Shown: positions 1 to 5,641 of the stretch, piece by piece
How the letters are laid out: the number at the start of each line of letters is the position of its first letter
How positions within the stretch are numbered: the stretch's first letter is position 1
Source: Candidatus Woesearchaeota archaeon
GTDB lineage: Archaea; Nanobdellota; Nanobdellia; Woesearchaeales; GW2011-AR4
Direction: 5' to 3'
DNA length: 8,672 nucleotides
Assembly (NCBI GenBank): GCA_030631975.1
Contig: DAOVKD010000017.1
Coordinates: forward strand, 1-8,672
Notes under the pieces: generated by a model
The model's input: only the letters and a program-made list of their open reading frames with translations
Database searches by the model: none
Told to the model about the DNA's origin: nothing
Made by a program: the position numbers and the translations under genes

Positions 1-566
1 CAGTAACCAGTGTTGCTGTTAGTGAGGTTAAATCAGAGCTAAAGAATGTGGATTTAGAGGTTCAGGCTTTAAAAGAAAATCCTATTTCAACAGAGGCAGC
101 AGCAAAAGTATATCAGTATGTAAGGATTAATAAGAAGAATTTAAAGGATACTGATGCAGAGAGCTTAAAAATAGGCTTTAGAGTAACAAAAGCATGGTTA
201 ACAGAAAATAGCCTGGCATCAGGCGATATATCATTGTACAGGTATAAAGATGGCAAGTGGAATGAGTTAACTACAAGTGTAACAGGAACAGATAATACTT
301 ATGTTAATTATGAGGCAGAAACTCCTGGGTTTAGCTCATTCGCTGTTGGTGTGAAGAGCGGTGTCGAGGTTGAGGAAGTTCCAGAAGAAGAAGTAGTGCC
401 AGCTGAGGAAGTGCCAGAAGAGGTTGCACCACCAGAAGAAGTAACAGAACCTGAAGCAGTAGTAGCGCCAAGCAAAGCGCCGATGGCATGGATTATAGCA
501 GCAATTGTTATAATACTTGGAATAGTGCTGATAGTGGCCTATCAGAAGAAGAAACAGCAGGTTTAA
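1..566 (+). CDS. C-terminal part of a membrane-anchored PGF-pre-PGF domain surface protein (5' end outside window)
   Basis: The frame is open from position 3, so the gene starts upstream of the window; the GTG at 48 is not taken as the start. The visible part has the PGF-pre-PGF domain signature: 'VYQYVRI', then a Lys-rich 'NL.D.D' turn, 'WLTENSL', 'LYRYKDGKWNEL' and 'YVNYEAETPGFSSFAVG'. This domain is known from archaeal cell-surface and S-layer-like proteins, usually near the C-terminus. It is followed by a linker of about 40 residues rich in Glu, Pro and Val with loose repeats of 'EEVPEE', then one hydrophobic segment of about 22 residues ('WIIAAIVIILGIVLIVAY') and a basic tail KKKQQV. That layout predicts an extracellular domain on a charged stalk with a single membrane anchor and a short cytoplasmic tail. 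The function of the missing N-terminal part cannot be judged. An oligo-T stretch follows the stop. Confidence 0.88.
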   Translation, partial: VTSVAVSEVKSELKNVDLEVQALKENPISTEAAAKVYQYVRINKKNLKDTDAESLKIGFRVTKAWLTENSLASGDISLYRYKDGKWNELTTSVTGTDNTYVNYEAETPGFSSFAVGVKSGVEVEEVPEEEVVPAEEVPEEVAPPEEVTEPEAVVAPSKAPMAWIIAAIVIILGIVLIVAYQKKKQQV

Positions 567-570
567 ATTG

Positions 571-589
571 ATTTTTTCTTTATTTTTCT
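571..589 (+). terminator. oligo-T terminator after the PGF-pre-PGF gene
   Basis: A T6 run (572-577) and a T5 run (583-587) begin a few bases after the TAA stop at 564-566. Archaeal RNA polymerase commonly terminates on such T tracts without a hairpin. I see no strong stem directly before it. Confidence 0.5.
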
Positions 590-832
590 ATTAATTTTAC
601 AATGAGTTATAATTGCTTTGCATTTTTTCGCGCATTGAAAAATTATTATGTTTATACTAAATAAATATTTTCTAAGGGCGGAATTAGCTTTTTATTTGCT
701 GTTTCTGGCGCGATAAAAGCTGAATAAGCTATGATTATTATTAAGATAGTCAAAATTATATTGGATATGATAAAATGGAAGAATAGGGTCTATAGCACTT
801 ATTGCAAAAATATGAGTAGAAACAGTAGCAAA
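590..832. other. AT-rich spacer with no secure gene
   Basis: This spacer separates the surface-protein gene from the ribbon-helix-helix gene. It has TATA-like stretches around 651-668 ('TTTATACTAAATAAATA') that could serve the downstream gene, and weak inverted matches ('TAGCTT' at 685-690 with 'AAGCTA' at 726-731). The frame of the downstream gene is open back to an ATG at 731, but the 34 codons before 833 do not look like part of the ribbon-helix-helix family, and no ribosome binding site marks 731, 812 or 833. Confidence 0.35.
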
Positions 833-1176
833 ATGAAATTGGGGAGAGTAAGCATAACTGTTCCAAAAGAGCTGTTGGAGAAGTCAGATAAAATAGCAAA
901 AGAAGAATTAGAAGATAGATCTACAGTTATGAGGGAACTACTGGCTTTAGGCCTGGAGCATAAAATGTAGACAAATACACTGAAGGCAAGGTTTCTATGG
1001 AGAAAGCAGCAGAACTTGCGGATGTGTTGATTTGGAAATTTTTACATGTACTTAAAGAAAGAAAGGCGCCAATAAGGTATGATTTAGAGGATATAATGGA
1101 AATGGCAAATTTTCGTACATATAGTCACTACCGTTCCTATATCCCTCTGGGATTTAGTTGCCATTTCCAAACATAG
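833..1176 (+). pseudogene. frameshifted ribbon-helix-helix / UPF0175 family protein
   Basis: Two pieces of one protein lie in different frames. Codons from 833 give an N-terminal ribbon-helix-helix (CopG/Arc-like) DNA-binding domain, 'GRVSITVPKELLEK', followed by 'RSTVMRELLALGLEHK', and stop at TAG 968-970. From about 967 the neighbouring frame continues 'VDKYTEGKVSMEKAAELADV', then 'LKERKAPIRYDLEDIMEMA', the UPF0175 domain that archaeal proteins carry right after this RHH. One extra A in the A4 run at 963-966 would restore a single reading frame (H-K-N-V-D-K-Y). The downstream frame then runs through a hairpin region and stops at 1174-1176 with an unrelated tail. UPF0175 proteins are small regulators or antitoxin-like proteins, often beside a PIN toxin; no toxin is visible here. 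ATG 833 is chosen because it starts directly before the RHH beta strand; 731 and 812 are in-frame alternatives. A sequencing error in the A run could mimic the frameshift. Confidence 0.75.
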
Positions 1177-1217
1177 CAACTGTAAATAGATGTACGATTG
1201 TTTAGCACAGTTGCTAT
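1097..1217. repeat. cluster of perfect inverted repeats (two hairpins with complementary loops)
   Basis: Arm pair 1 is 12 bp and perfect, TGGAAATGGCAA (1097-1108) with TTGCCATTTCCA (1158-1169). Inside its loop, ATATAG (1119-1124) pairs with CTATAT (1137-1142), and CCC (1143-1145) with GGG (1149-1151). Arm pair 2 is 11 bp and perfect, ATAGCAACTGT (1173-1183) with ACAGTTGCTAT (1207-1217). Bases 1113-1120 (TCGTACAT) in loop 1 are complementary to 1190-1197 (ATGTACGA) in loop 2. AGTTGC (1156-1161) could alternatively pair with GCAACT (1176-1181). The block lies at the 3' end of the broken UPF0175 gene. It may be a mobile-element remnant, a MITE-like insertion or a structured RNA; I cannot tell which. 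The remainder to 1306 holds no recognisable gene. Confidence 0.7.
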
Positions 1218-1278
1218 ATAAAGAAAGAGATTGAAGATATTGTTTAGAGAAATTATATTCTAAAAACTATCAAGACAA

Positions 1279-1306
1279 AAATAAATAAAAAAAAGAAATA
1301 AAATAT
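1279..1306 (-). terminator. oligo-T terminator after the pilin gene
   Basis: Read on the minus strand, the stop codon of the distal pilin (1307-1309) is followed by a T-rich stretch that includes an uninterrupted T8 (1287-1294). This fits an archaeal oligo-T terminator for the pilin transcript. Confidence 0.55.
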
Positions 1307-1759
1307 TTATTCTACTCTTCCTGTCAATGAGCCTACTACTTTATGATCTAATGTAGTGTCTTTATTTTTGTATGAGACATTAATGTCGCCACTAAATTTA
1401 GCTCCGGATGTTAATCCACAACTTGTTGTAGAACCAACTGTGAATATAGCTTGGGCTCCATTATTTAAATCCACTCCAGTAGCTGAAGAGTCTGAGCATC
1501 CCGATACCTTTACTATTACGTTTTCTAAGTCAAATCCCAGACCATTTCTTAAAACTATATCTATTGTATCTGCTCCTACATTAAAATCTACACATGCAAC
1601 ACCAGCTGGAAGTGTACATTTGGCAGGCAAGAATCTATCCGGGCTTAAGACACCAAAATACGCCAGTGCTCCAATAGCAACTAAAACTACCAGAATAGCC
1701 CAGCCATAAGTCATCAGGAATTCCATGGCTGCCTGGGATTTCTTAAACATTTTACTCAT
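1307..1759 (-). CDS. type IV pilin-like protein with class III signal peptide (distal copy)
   Basis: This is a predicted 150-residue prepilin. The N-terminus MSKMFKKS is followed by QAAMEFLM, the archaeal class III signal peptide pattern: cleavage by an EppA/PibD-type peptidase is expected between S8 and Q9, with Glu at mature position +5. A hydrophobic segment follows ('MTYGWAILVVLVAIGALAYF'), which acts as both membrane anchor and filament-core helix. The beta-rich C-terminal part has four cysteines (in 'AKCTL', 'GVACVDF', 'SGCSD', 'TSCGL'), probably two disulfides outside the cell. Start choice: GAGGTG on the minus strand (1769-1774) lies 9 bases before ATG 1759, a good ribosome binding site; the in-frame GTG at 1771 is part of that site. 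The neighbouring pilin at 1816 is a paralogue and shares the signal segment, the hydrophobic core and the four-cysteine plan. Only 56 bases separate the two, with a possible TATA (TTTAAAT, about 1794-1800), so co-transcription or a separate promoter are both possible. Confidence 0.85.
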   Translation of the reverse strand: MSKMFKKSQAAMEFLMTYGWAILVVLVAIGALAYFGVLSPDRFLPAKCTLPAGVACVDFNVGADTIDIVLRNGLGFDLENVIVKVSGCSDSSATGVDLNNGAQAIFTVGSTTSCGLTSGAKFSGDINVSYKNKDTTLDHKVVGSLTGRVE

Positions 1760-1815
1760 TTTCTTTTTCACCTCTTTGTTATAATTTTTATGATTTAAAT
1801 AGATATTATGAGTTT

Positions 1816-2265
1816 TTATTCTATCTTTGTATTTATTATGCCATAAGCAGTTTTTGAAAGGTTAGTGCGTTTTTCTGTAAATTTTATAGCTACTTCACCT
1901 TTAAATGTATCTCTCGAATCACCATTACTGCAGCCAGTAATAACAAAAGTCTTTTCATCTTCACTCATCATAGATGTACTAAAAGTCTGAGTGCAGTCAC
2001 CTATCTGGATGCTATCTATAGTTAAAGTTTTTCCGAGTCCATTTGAAAGAACTATTGTTGACTGCGCAGGTTCAACCTTGCTGCTTATGCAGGTAAAACC
2101 AGTTTCTATCAGGCATTTTTCAGGCAGAAACTTTTCAGGGCTTAAAACTCCGAAATAAGCCAATGCAGCGATAGCCGCTAGAACAACCAGAATAGCCCAG
2201 CCATAGGTCATCAGGAATTCCATAGCTGCCTGGGATTTCCTGCCTTTAGTTATTGTAAATCTCAT
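1816..2265 (-). CDS. type IV pilin-like protein with class III signal peptide (proximal copy)
   Basis: This is a predicted 149-residue prepilin. MRFTITKGRKS precedes QAAMEFLM, giving expected cleavage between S11 and Q12 and Glu at mature +5. The hydrophobic helix 'MTYGWAILVVLAAIAALAYF' and the following 'GVLSP', 'FLP' and 'KC' match the distal pilin almost residue for residue, while the distal half diverges strongly. Four cysteines recur in the same order ('EKCLI', 'GFTCIS', 'IGDCTQ', 'ITGCSN'). ATG 2265 has an AGAGGTG site about 10 bases upstream on the minus strand, the same GAGGTG used by the other pilin. The gene lies downstream of two T2SF platform genes on the same strand, and a promoter-like region with repeated elements sits directly before it. 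It probably encodes the first pilin subunit of an archaeal adhesion or Tad-like pilus; which of the two is the major subunit cannot be said. Confidence 0.87.
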   Translation of the reverse strand: MRFTITKGRKSQAAMEFLMTYGWAILVVLAAIAALAYFGVLSPEKFLPEKCLIETGFTCISSKVEPAQSTIVLSNGLGKTLTIDSIQIGDCTQTFSTSMMSEDEKTFVITGCSNGDSRDTFKGEVAIKFTEKRTNLSKTAYGIINTKIE

Positions 2266-2298
2266 TAATATATTGCACCTCTTTTTGTAGAGCCTGTG

Positions 2299-2360
2299 AA
2301 ATAACTACTATTTAGACTTTACCTTATATGACCCATATAATAACTACTATTTAAATATTA
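2299..2360 (-). promoter_or_regulatory. pilin promoter region: 14-bp direct repeats flanking a palindrome
   Basis: On the plus strand, ATAACTACTATTTA occurs at 2301-2314 and again, identical, at 2340-2353. On the minus strand each copy overlaps a TATA-like element: TTTAAATA for the upstream copy and TCTAAATA for the downstream copy. Between them lies TTATATG-ACC-CATATAA (2324-2340), a palindrome with 7-bp arms. The nearer TATA would place a start site roughly 20-25 bases before the pilin ATG, just upstream of its AGAGGTG site. Two tandem promoters with an operator between them, or a duplicated activator site, are the simplest readings. Confidence 0.5.
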
Positions 2361-2409
2361 CGTTTTTGTATACTACTATACTATTATAATTGGATATATA
2401 CATTTGAGT

Positions 2410-3639
2410 TTATAAAAAAGTTCCAACCATTTTTTCCAAAACCTTGTCTGCGATCAGAAAAAGTGTTACCGTTATGATCATAAAGATAGGTATGTACTTA
2501 AGCCCAAGTTTAGCGCTGCCTTTTTTAATTGTGGATATTATCATTGCAGAAAAGAATGATGTTATTAGCAGAGAGAATATTGCAAATATTCTGAAGTCAC
2601 TGTAGCGGATGCCCACACCTGAAAAGGAAAGAGCAAATCCTGTACTAGCGCTTGCGGTGCCTCCCATAGCGGATCCAAGATTGGTTATGACTTTTATTAA
2701 TACTCCTGAAAGAGCAAACAGCGCTGGCGCTGCCGCTATAGTAGCGAATGATATGAATATGACATAGGTTGTCACATTAGCTGCCATCTCCTTCTTCATA
2801 ATCTTATTTTCCTGTATGTTTATTGCAATTTTGTTTAATAAGTTTCCAATTTCTCCGCCAGCCTCCAGCCCCTCTATCAGCAGGCTGATAGACCTCTTCA
2901 ATAGAATAGAATCATATTTATCAGCGAACTTTTGCAGCGCTGTTTTTAAATCCTCTCCTCTCATGGTTTCTTTTGCTACTGTTTCTATTTCCTTTGCAAG
3001 CACTCCAAATCTTGGCCGCACTGCATACCATAATGCCCTGTCTATAGTCATGCCGGATTTTATGTTAGAGGCAGTCAACTGCAAATAATCCGGAAGAACG
3101 TCCTCGATATCTATTTTTCTCCTGAATATCTTTAAATCAATAGCAACATAAAATAAAACCCATAAAATGAAAAGCAATACAATAAAAATTAAAACCCAGA
3201 GAGCAATTACTGAAAGCAGTATTGTCATCCAGGTGATTCCCCACGTAGTTGAAAAATGGTATATCAGGAAAGCGGATATAACTAAATTTATGAAAACACA
3301 CGCATTAAAAAGTTTTTTTGATAATGATTCAGGCTCGATGCTTAAACCTGCCCTTTCGAGATAGAACCTGAGCTTATACCTTCTTTCCTGCACTATGGCT
3401 CTCTTCTTTTCCTTCTTTTTTATTTGCTTTTTGAAGTATTCAATGCCTTTTTCTTTCCCTTTTATCTTCTTTTTTCTGAAAAATTCAGGAATATTAAATT
3501 TAGGCTTTGTTTTTTTGCGATCAGCTTCTTCCGCTTTTTTAGTAATTTTTTCAGTTTTTTGCTCTTTTGCACTGCCAGTGGAGTCTCCTTTTTTTTTCTC
3601 CAGAAGTTTCTTGAAATTTGGGATTGGTAGTTTAAACAT
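2410..3639 (-). CDS. type II secretion system F (T2SF) domain platform protein of an archaeal pilus, second of a pair
   Basis: This 409-residue membrane protein begins with a very basic, probably cytoplasmic region (residues 1-82, many Lys). It is followed by 'YLERAGLSIEP', a motif that typically precedes the first membrane segments of archaeal TadB/TadC/FlaJ-like proteins. Two hydrophobic segments span about 113-165. A T2SF cytoplasmic domain follows (about 181-290: 'DVLPDYLQLTASNIKSGMTI', then 'LIEGLEAGGEIGNLLNKIA'), with further membrane segments at about 291-318, 350-370 and 381-400. Proteins of this family form the inner-membrane platform that couples a hexameric secretion ATPase to pilin assembly. 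Its start ATG lies two bases after the TAA stop of the upstream T2SF gene, which implies translational coupling; no separate ribosome binding site is visible. The pilin genes follow downstream. The Lys-rich N-terminal extension is longer than the usual basic leader. The assignment to pilus rather than archaellum or another export system rests on the neighbouring pilins. Confidence 0.85.
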   Translation of the reverse strand: MFKLPIPNFKKLLEKKKGDSTGSAKEQKTEKITKKAEEADRKKTKPKFNIPEFFRKKKIKGKEKGIEYFKKQIKKKEKKRAIVQERRYKLRFYLERAGLSIEPESLSKKLFNACVFINLVISAFLIYHFSTTWGITWMTILLSVIALWVLIFIVLLFILWVLFYVAIDLKIFRRKIDIEDVLPDYLQLTASNIKSGMTIDRALWYAVRPRFGVLAKEIETVAKETMRGEDLKTALQKFADKYDSILLKRSISLLIEGLEAGGEIGNLLNKIAINIQENKIMKKEMAANVTTYVIFISFATIAAAPALFALSGVLIKVITNLGSAMGGTASASTGFALSFSGVGIRYSDFRIFAIFSLLITSFFSAMIISTIKKGSAKLGLKYIPIFMIITVTLFLIADKVLEKMVGTFL

Positions 3640-3641
3640 TT

Positions 3642-4457
3642 TTAAAATTCAATTGCCGGTCTTGAGAATTTTATCATTGAAAGAAACATAAACTGGACAA
3701 AAGCCAAAAAACCTGCTATTACCATGAAGGTGGCAAGGCTAATTTTAAACTCTATAAATGAAGAGAGGACTACCAGCATCGTTACACCAAGAGTAGGCAG
3801 GATCACAGCAATTATCATGTAAAACATTGCAAAAGGATTTAGTTTTCTGCTGTATTTGTTTACCTCTATTGTTTGCTCTCTTGCTATTTGCTCCAGCACA
3901 GATGCTAATGACTCTGAAATGTCAGATCCAGTTCTTATGGAATTAAGCATCTGCCATAACAGCCTCCTAAAGTCATTAGACGGTATGTACTCTACCGCCT
4001 CTGTTAATGCATCCTCCATGCTTGTTCCGAGATTAACCTTGTTCACTATTTCCTTAAAATAAATGCCGATAGCCTGATAATTTCTTGAAATATTAATGAG
4101 CGCATTGTATAGGGGCACACCAGACTCCAATTCTATTATGAGATGTCTGCCTGCAAATATAATTTCCTTGCTTATCTCTTTTTCCTTTTTTGATATTTTA
4201 ACTTCAGGAAGCTTTAGCATATACGAGAAAAGTATGAAAAATATTATTGGGATGAACACAGCCATCATGCTCTTTAATACATCAAATTTTGCCAGCACTA
4301 AACCAAAAGAAATTACAATTCCTGTTGTCATGTAAAAGGAAGAGAGAAAGGTGCGTTTGATAAACTCTTCCGGCTTGTAATTTATACCTGCTTTCTTTAG
4401 GCTGTGCTTCAGATTAGGCAAACTTCTTGCAATTATCTGGAAAAAGGCAATTGGCAT
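3642..4457 (-). CDS. type II secretion system F (T2SF) domain platform protein of an archaeal pilus, first of a pair
   Basis: This 271-residue polytopic membrane protein has 'LKKAGINYKPEEFIKRTFLS' near the N-terminus, the motif that usually precedes the first membrane pair. Hydrophobic segments lie at about 38-56 and 64-81. The cytoplasmic T2SF domain covers about 93-205 ('LIIELESGVPLYNALINIS', 'FRRLLWQMLNSIRTGSDISE'). Two C-terminal membrane segments lie at about 208-233 and 241-262. With the following 409-residue protein it makes a TadB/TadC-like pair, each carrying one T2SF domain, whereas archaellum ArlJ has both halves in one chain. ATG 4457 has no obvious ribosome binding site. A TATA-like CCTAAAAAC on the minus strand (about 4480-4488) lies 24-32 bases upstream, which would fit a leaderless transcript. 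The ATPase and prepilin peptidase needed by such a system are not in the window. Confidence 0.85.
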   Translation of the reverse strand: MPIAFFQIIARSLPNLKHSLKKAGINYKPEEFIKRTFLSSFYMTTGIVISFGLVLAKFDVLKSMMAVFIPIIFFILFSYMLKLPEVKISKKEKEISKEIIFAGRHLIIELESGVPLYNALINISRNYQAIGIYFKEIVNKVNLGTSMEDALTEAVEYIPSNDFRRLLWQMLNSIRTGSDISESLASVLEQIAREQTIEVNKYSRKLNPFAMFYMIIAVILPTLGVTMLVVLSSFIEFKISLATFMVIAGFLAFVQFMFLSMIKFSRPAIEF

Positions 4458-4479
4458 TTTATTGCTCTGTTTTATTAAG

Positions 4480-4488
4480 TTTTTAGGT
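4480..4488 (-). promoter_or_regulatory. TATA-like element for the T2SF pair
   Basis: Minus-strand CCTAAAAAC sits 24-32 bases before ATG 4457, the spacing expected for leaderless archaeal transcription. It lies after the T7 tract that follows the kaiC-like gene, so the T2SF genes probably have their own transcript. Confidence 0.3.
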
Positions 4489-4511
4489 AAATCCGTCCCA
4501 ATTCATGGATA

Positions 4512-4526
4512 TTAAAAATAAAAAAA
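4512..4526 (-). terminator. oligo-T terminator after the KaiC-like gene
   Basis: On the minus strand a T7 run followed by ATTTTTA lies about 28 bases after the stop codon of the KaiC-like gene. A short palindrome, GACTTAAAAAGTC (4543-4555), overlaps that stop. Confidence 0.5.
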
Positions 4527-4553
4527 GGCCTGGCAAAGCGCTGACTTAAAAAG

Positions 4554-5300
4554 TCATTTAAACTTTTCTTCCGTTTCTTCTTTTTCAACCAAAGAAAATG
4601 GAATCTGATCATACAATACCCTCAATCCCTTCTTATCATTAATCATAACAGGATATATATCTAAACTATGATCCTGCCCCCTTATCTTTGCTACTGTCAA
4701 AACTCTTTCAAAATAACTGCCCTTCCTTATCCTGCTTAGAATTATAAAACCCTCAAACACAAAATCCATCATACCATATTCTAGTCTGTCCAAATCTGTT
4801 ACTGTTCTTCCAGATACTGTCATAAATGTGACTCCGGCTTTTTTCATATGTTGTATGAACAGCAGCACATGCCTGCGGAATTCCATCTTGTTGTGGTTGG
4901 ATCTTGGGTACAGGTATTCAAAGAATATTAATGAGTCAAGAGCAATTCTTTTGATATCCTTTTTCTTTATCAGATTCAATAACCCCTTAATTGACATAAT
5001 TCCGCCTTTAAGCGTGGCAAGCGGTTTTTCAATAAGAAAAATTTTTCCTTTTTTTTCCATATCTTCAAAATTCATGCCTAAATTTTTTGCATTTTTCCTG
5101 AGGTCAGAAAGACTATCTTCTGCCGCAATAAAAATTCCATTTTCATTGTATTTTTTTGCGCCGTAATAAATAAATTGCAATGCCAATATTGTCTTTCCGG
5201 TCCCTGGGGCCCCAGTTATCAGAGTTGAAGAATTCTTTCGCAATCCGCCTTTAAGCACCTGATCCAGGCCGATTACACCAGTCTTAATCTTTTCTGTCAT
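4554..5300 (-). CDS. single-domain KaiC-like RecA-superfamily ATPase
   Basis: This 248-residue protein is one KaiC domain. The opening 'KTGVIGLDQVLKGGL' is the family's N-terminal signature. Walker A is GAPGTGKT (30-37). 'GIFIAAEDS' (55-63) carries the acidic residue expected to assist catalysis, and Walker B is 'RIALDS' (118-123). The late 'VAKIRGQDHS' (203-212) matches the conserved KxRG segment that contacts the neighbouring subunit in KaiC hexamers. It ends in an acidic tail. Archaea have many such proteins, mostly of unknown role, acting as ATP-driven switches in signalling; ArlH of the archaellum is a relative. The position upstream of two T2SF genes on the same strand suggests a link to pilus assembly, but the T7 tract between them suggests a separate transcript, so this is inference. 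ATG 5300 is chosen because AAAGGTGA lies five to six bases upstream; an in-frame ATG at 5324 lies before that site and is less likely. Confidence 0.85.
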   Translation of the reverse strand: MTEKIKTGVIGLDQVLKGGLRKNSSTLITGAPGTGKTILALQFIYYGAKKYNENGIFIAAEDSLSDLRKNAKNLGMNFEDMEKKGKIFLIEKPLATLKGGIMSIKGLLNLIKKKDIKRIALDSLIFFEYLYPRSNHNKMEFRRHVLLFIQHMKKAGVTFMTVSGRTVTDLDRLEYGMMDFVFEGFIILSRIRKGSYFERVLTVAKIRGQDHSLDIYPVMINDKKGLRVLYDQIPFSLVEKEETEEKFK

Positions 5301-5332
5301 CAAATCACCTTTTTTAATAATCAATTGAAATA

Positions 5333-5347
5333 CTCATATAAAAATCT
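5333..5347. promoter_or_regulatory. TATA-like element shared by two divergent directions
   Basis: CTCATATAAAAATCT reads TTTTTATATGAG on the minus strand, about 33-45 bases before ATG 5300, and fits the promoter of the KaiC-like gene. On the plus strand CATATAAAAA could place a start near 5366, just before the structured segment at 5385. Both directions are plausible; neither is shown. Confidence 0.35.
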
Positions 5348-5355
5348 TATGTTTA

Positions 5356-5514
5356 CTACAGCTTCATCCAAAAATTCTTTTTATGGTTGTGCCAGAGCAG
5401 TGCTGCAAGCGAGCATGCAACTACGTCGCATGCAGGGCAAGTCAAAATGCTGCATCTTACTTGCTTTGTTAAAAAACATTTGGTGAAGATACACCGCATT
5501 TTAATCAATATCAT
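5356..5514 (-). CDS. possible small Cys-rich protein (doubtful)
   Basis: A 52-codon frame starts at ATG 5514 after a purine-rich stretch that includes GGGGAGG, and ends at TAG 5356-5358. It has six cysteines: a C-x4-C pair near the N-terminus, then a C-x4-C-x2-C-x4-C group ('RCSILTCPACDVVAC'). It ends with 'LLWHNHKKNFWMKL'. Clustered Cys and His residues could bind zinc. I do not recognise a family. The same bases form the candidate ncRNA stem structure on the other strand, and its composition differs from the other genes here, so this may be a chance frame. The frame is open further upstream to 5595, but the purine-rich stretch favours the shorter form. Confidence 0.25.
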   Translation of the reverse strand: MILIKMRCIFTKCFLTKQVRCSILTCPACDVVACSLAALLWHNHKKNFWMKL

Positions 5515-5566
5515 TACATGCTTTTGCCCACCCGCCTCCCCTAAAAAAGGCACAACCCTATTTTTT
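5366..5566 (+). ncRNA. candidate structured noncoding RNA, family not recognised
   Basis: This spacer is visibly richer in G+C than its surroundings. GGTTGTGCC (5385-5393) is perfectly complementary to GGCACAACC (5549-5557), a 9-bp closing stem over a domain of about 155 bases. A T6 tract (5561-5566) follows four bases after the stem, as expected for archaeal termination, and a TATA-like element lies near 5335-5345. Possible internal stems are GCATGC (5413-5418) with GCATGC (5428-5433), GGGCAA (5435-5440) with TTGCCC (5524-5529), GCAAGT (5437-5442) with ACTTGC (5459-5464), and AAAATGC (5444-5450) with GCATTTT (5496-5502); some of these exclude each other. I looked for signatures of tRNA, SRP RNA (GGAA/AGCAG of helix 8), RNase P RNA and C/D boxes and found none. 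The 5' end is a guess from TATA spacing. The alternative reading is the antisense Cys-rich ORF. Confidence 0.4.
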
Positions 5567-5610
5567 GGGTGAGGTAGTTTACTGAACTTTTGCACTCCAG
5601 AAATAAAAAT

Positions 5611-5620
5611 ATTTATAAAT
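5611..5620 (+). promoter_or_regulatory. TATA box before the aRF1 gene
   Basis: ATTTATAAAT is a strong archaeal TATA match with an A-rich stretch before it. A start site about 25 bases on (near 5640) would leave a leader of roughly 90 bases before ATG 5729, beginning almost exactly at the ATG of a short in-frame upstream ORF (5642). Confidence 0.55.
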
Positions 5621-5641
5621 AATTAGGTTTACATAGGTCAT

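Noticed and set aside
1356..1709. Plus-strand ORF of 117 codons opposite the distal pilin
   Set aside because: It is the antisense shadow of a pilin with clear signal peptide and ribosome binding site; its translation has no recognisable pattern.
3395..3691. Plus-strand Phe/Ser-rich ORFs opposite the Lys-rich start of the T2SF protein
   Set aside because: Phe-rich content arises from reading poly-Lys codons in reverse; not a gene.
4828..5166. Plus-strand 112-codon ORF opposite the KaiC-like gene
   Set aside because: The minus strand has intact Walker A, Walker B and KaiC signatures in this stretch, so the plus frame is a shadow.
5385..5570. tRNA, SRP RNA, RNase P RNA or C/D box RNA
   Set aside because: I found no T-loop, no SRP helix 8 motif, no RNase P core sequence and no C/D box pairs, so only an unnamed candidate is reported.
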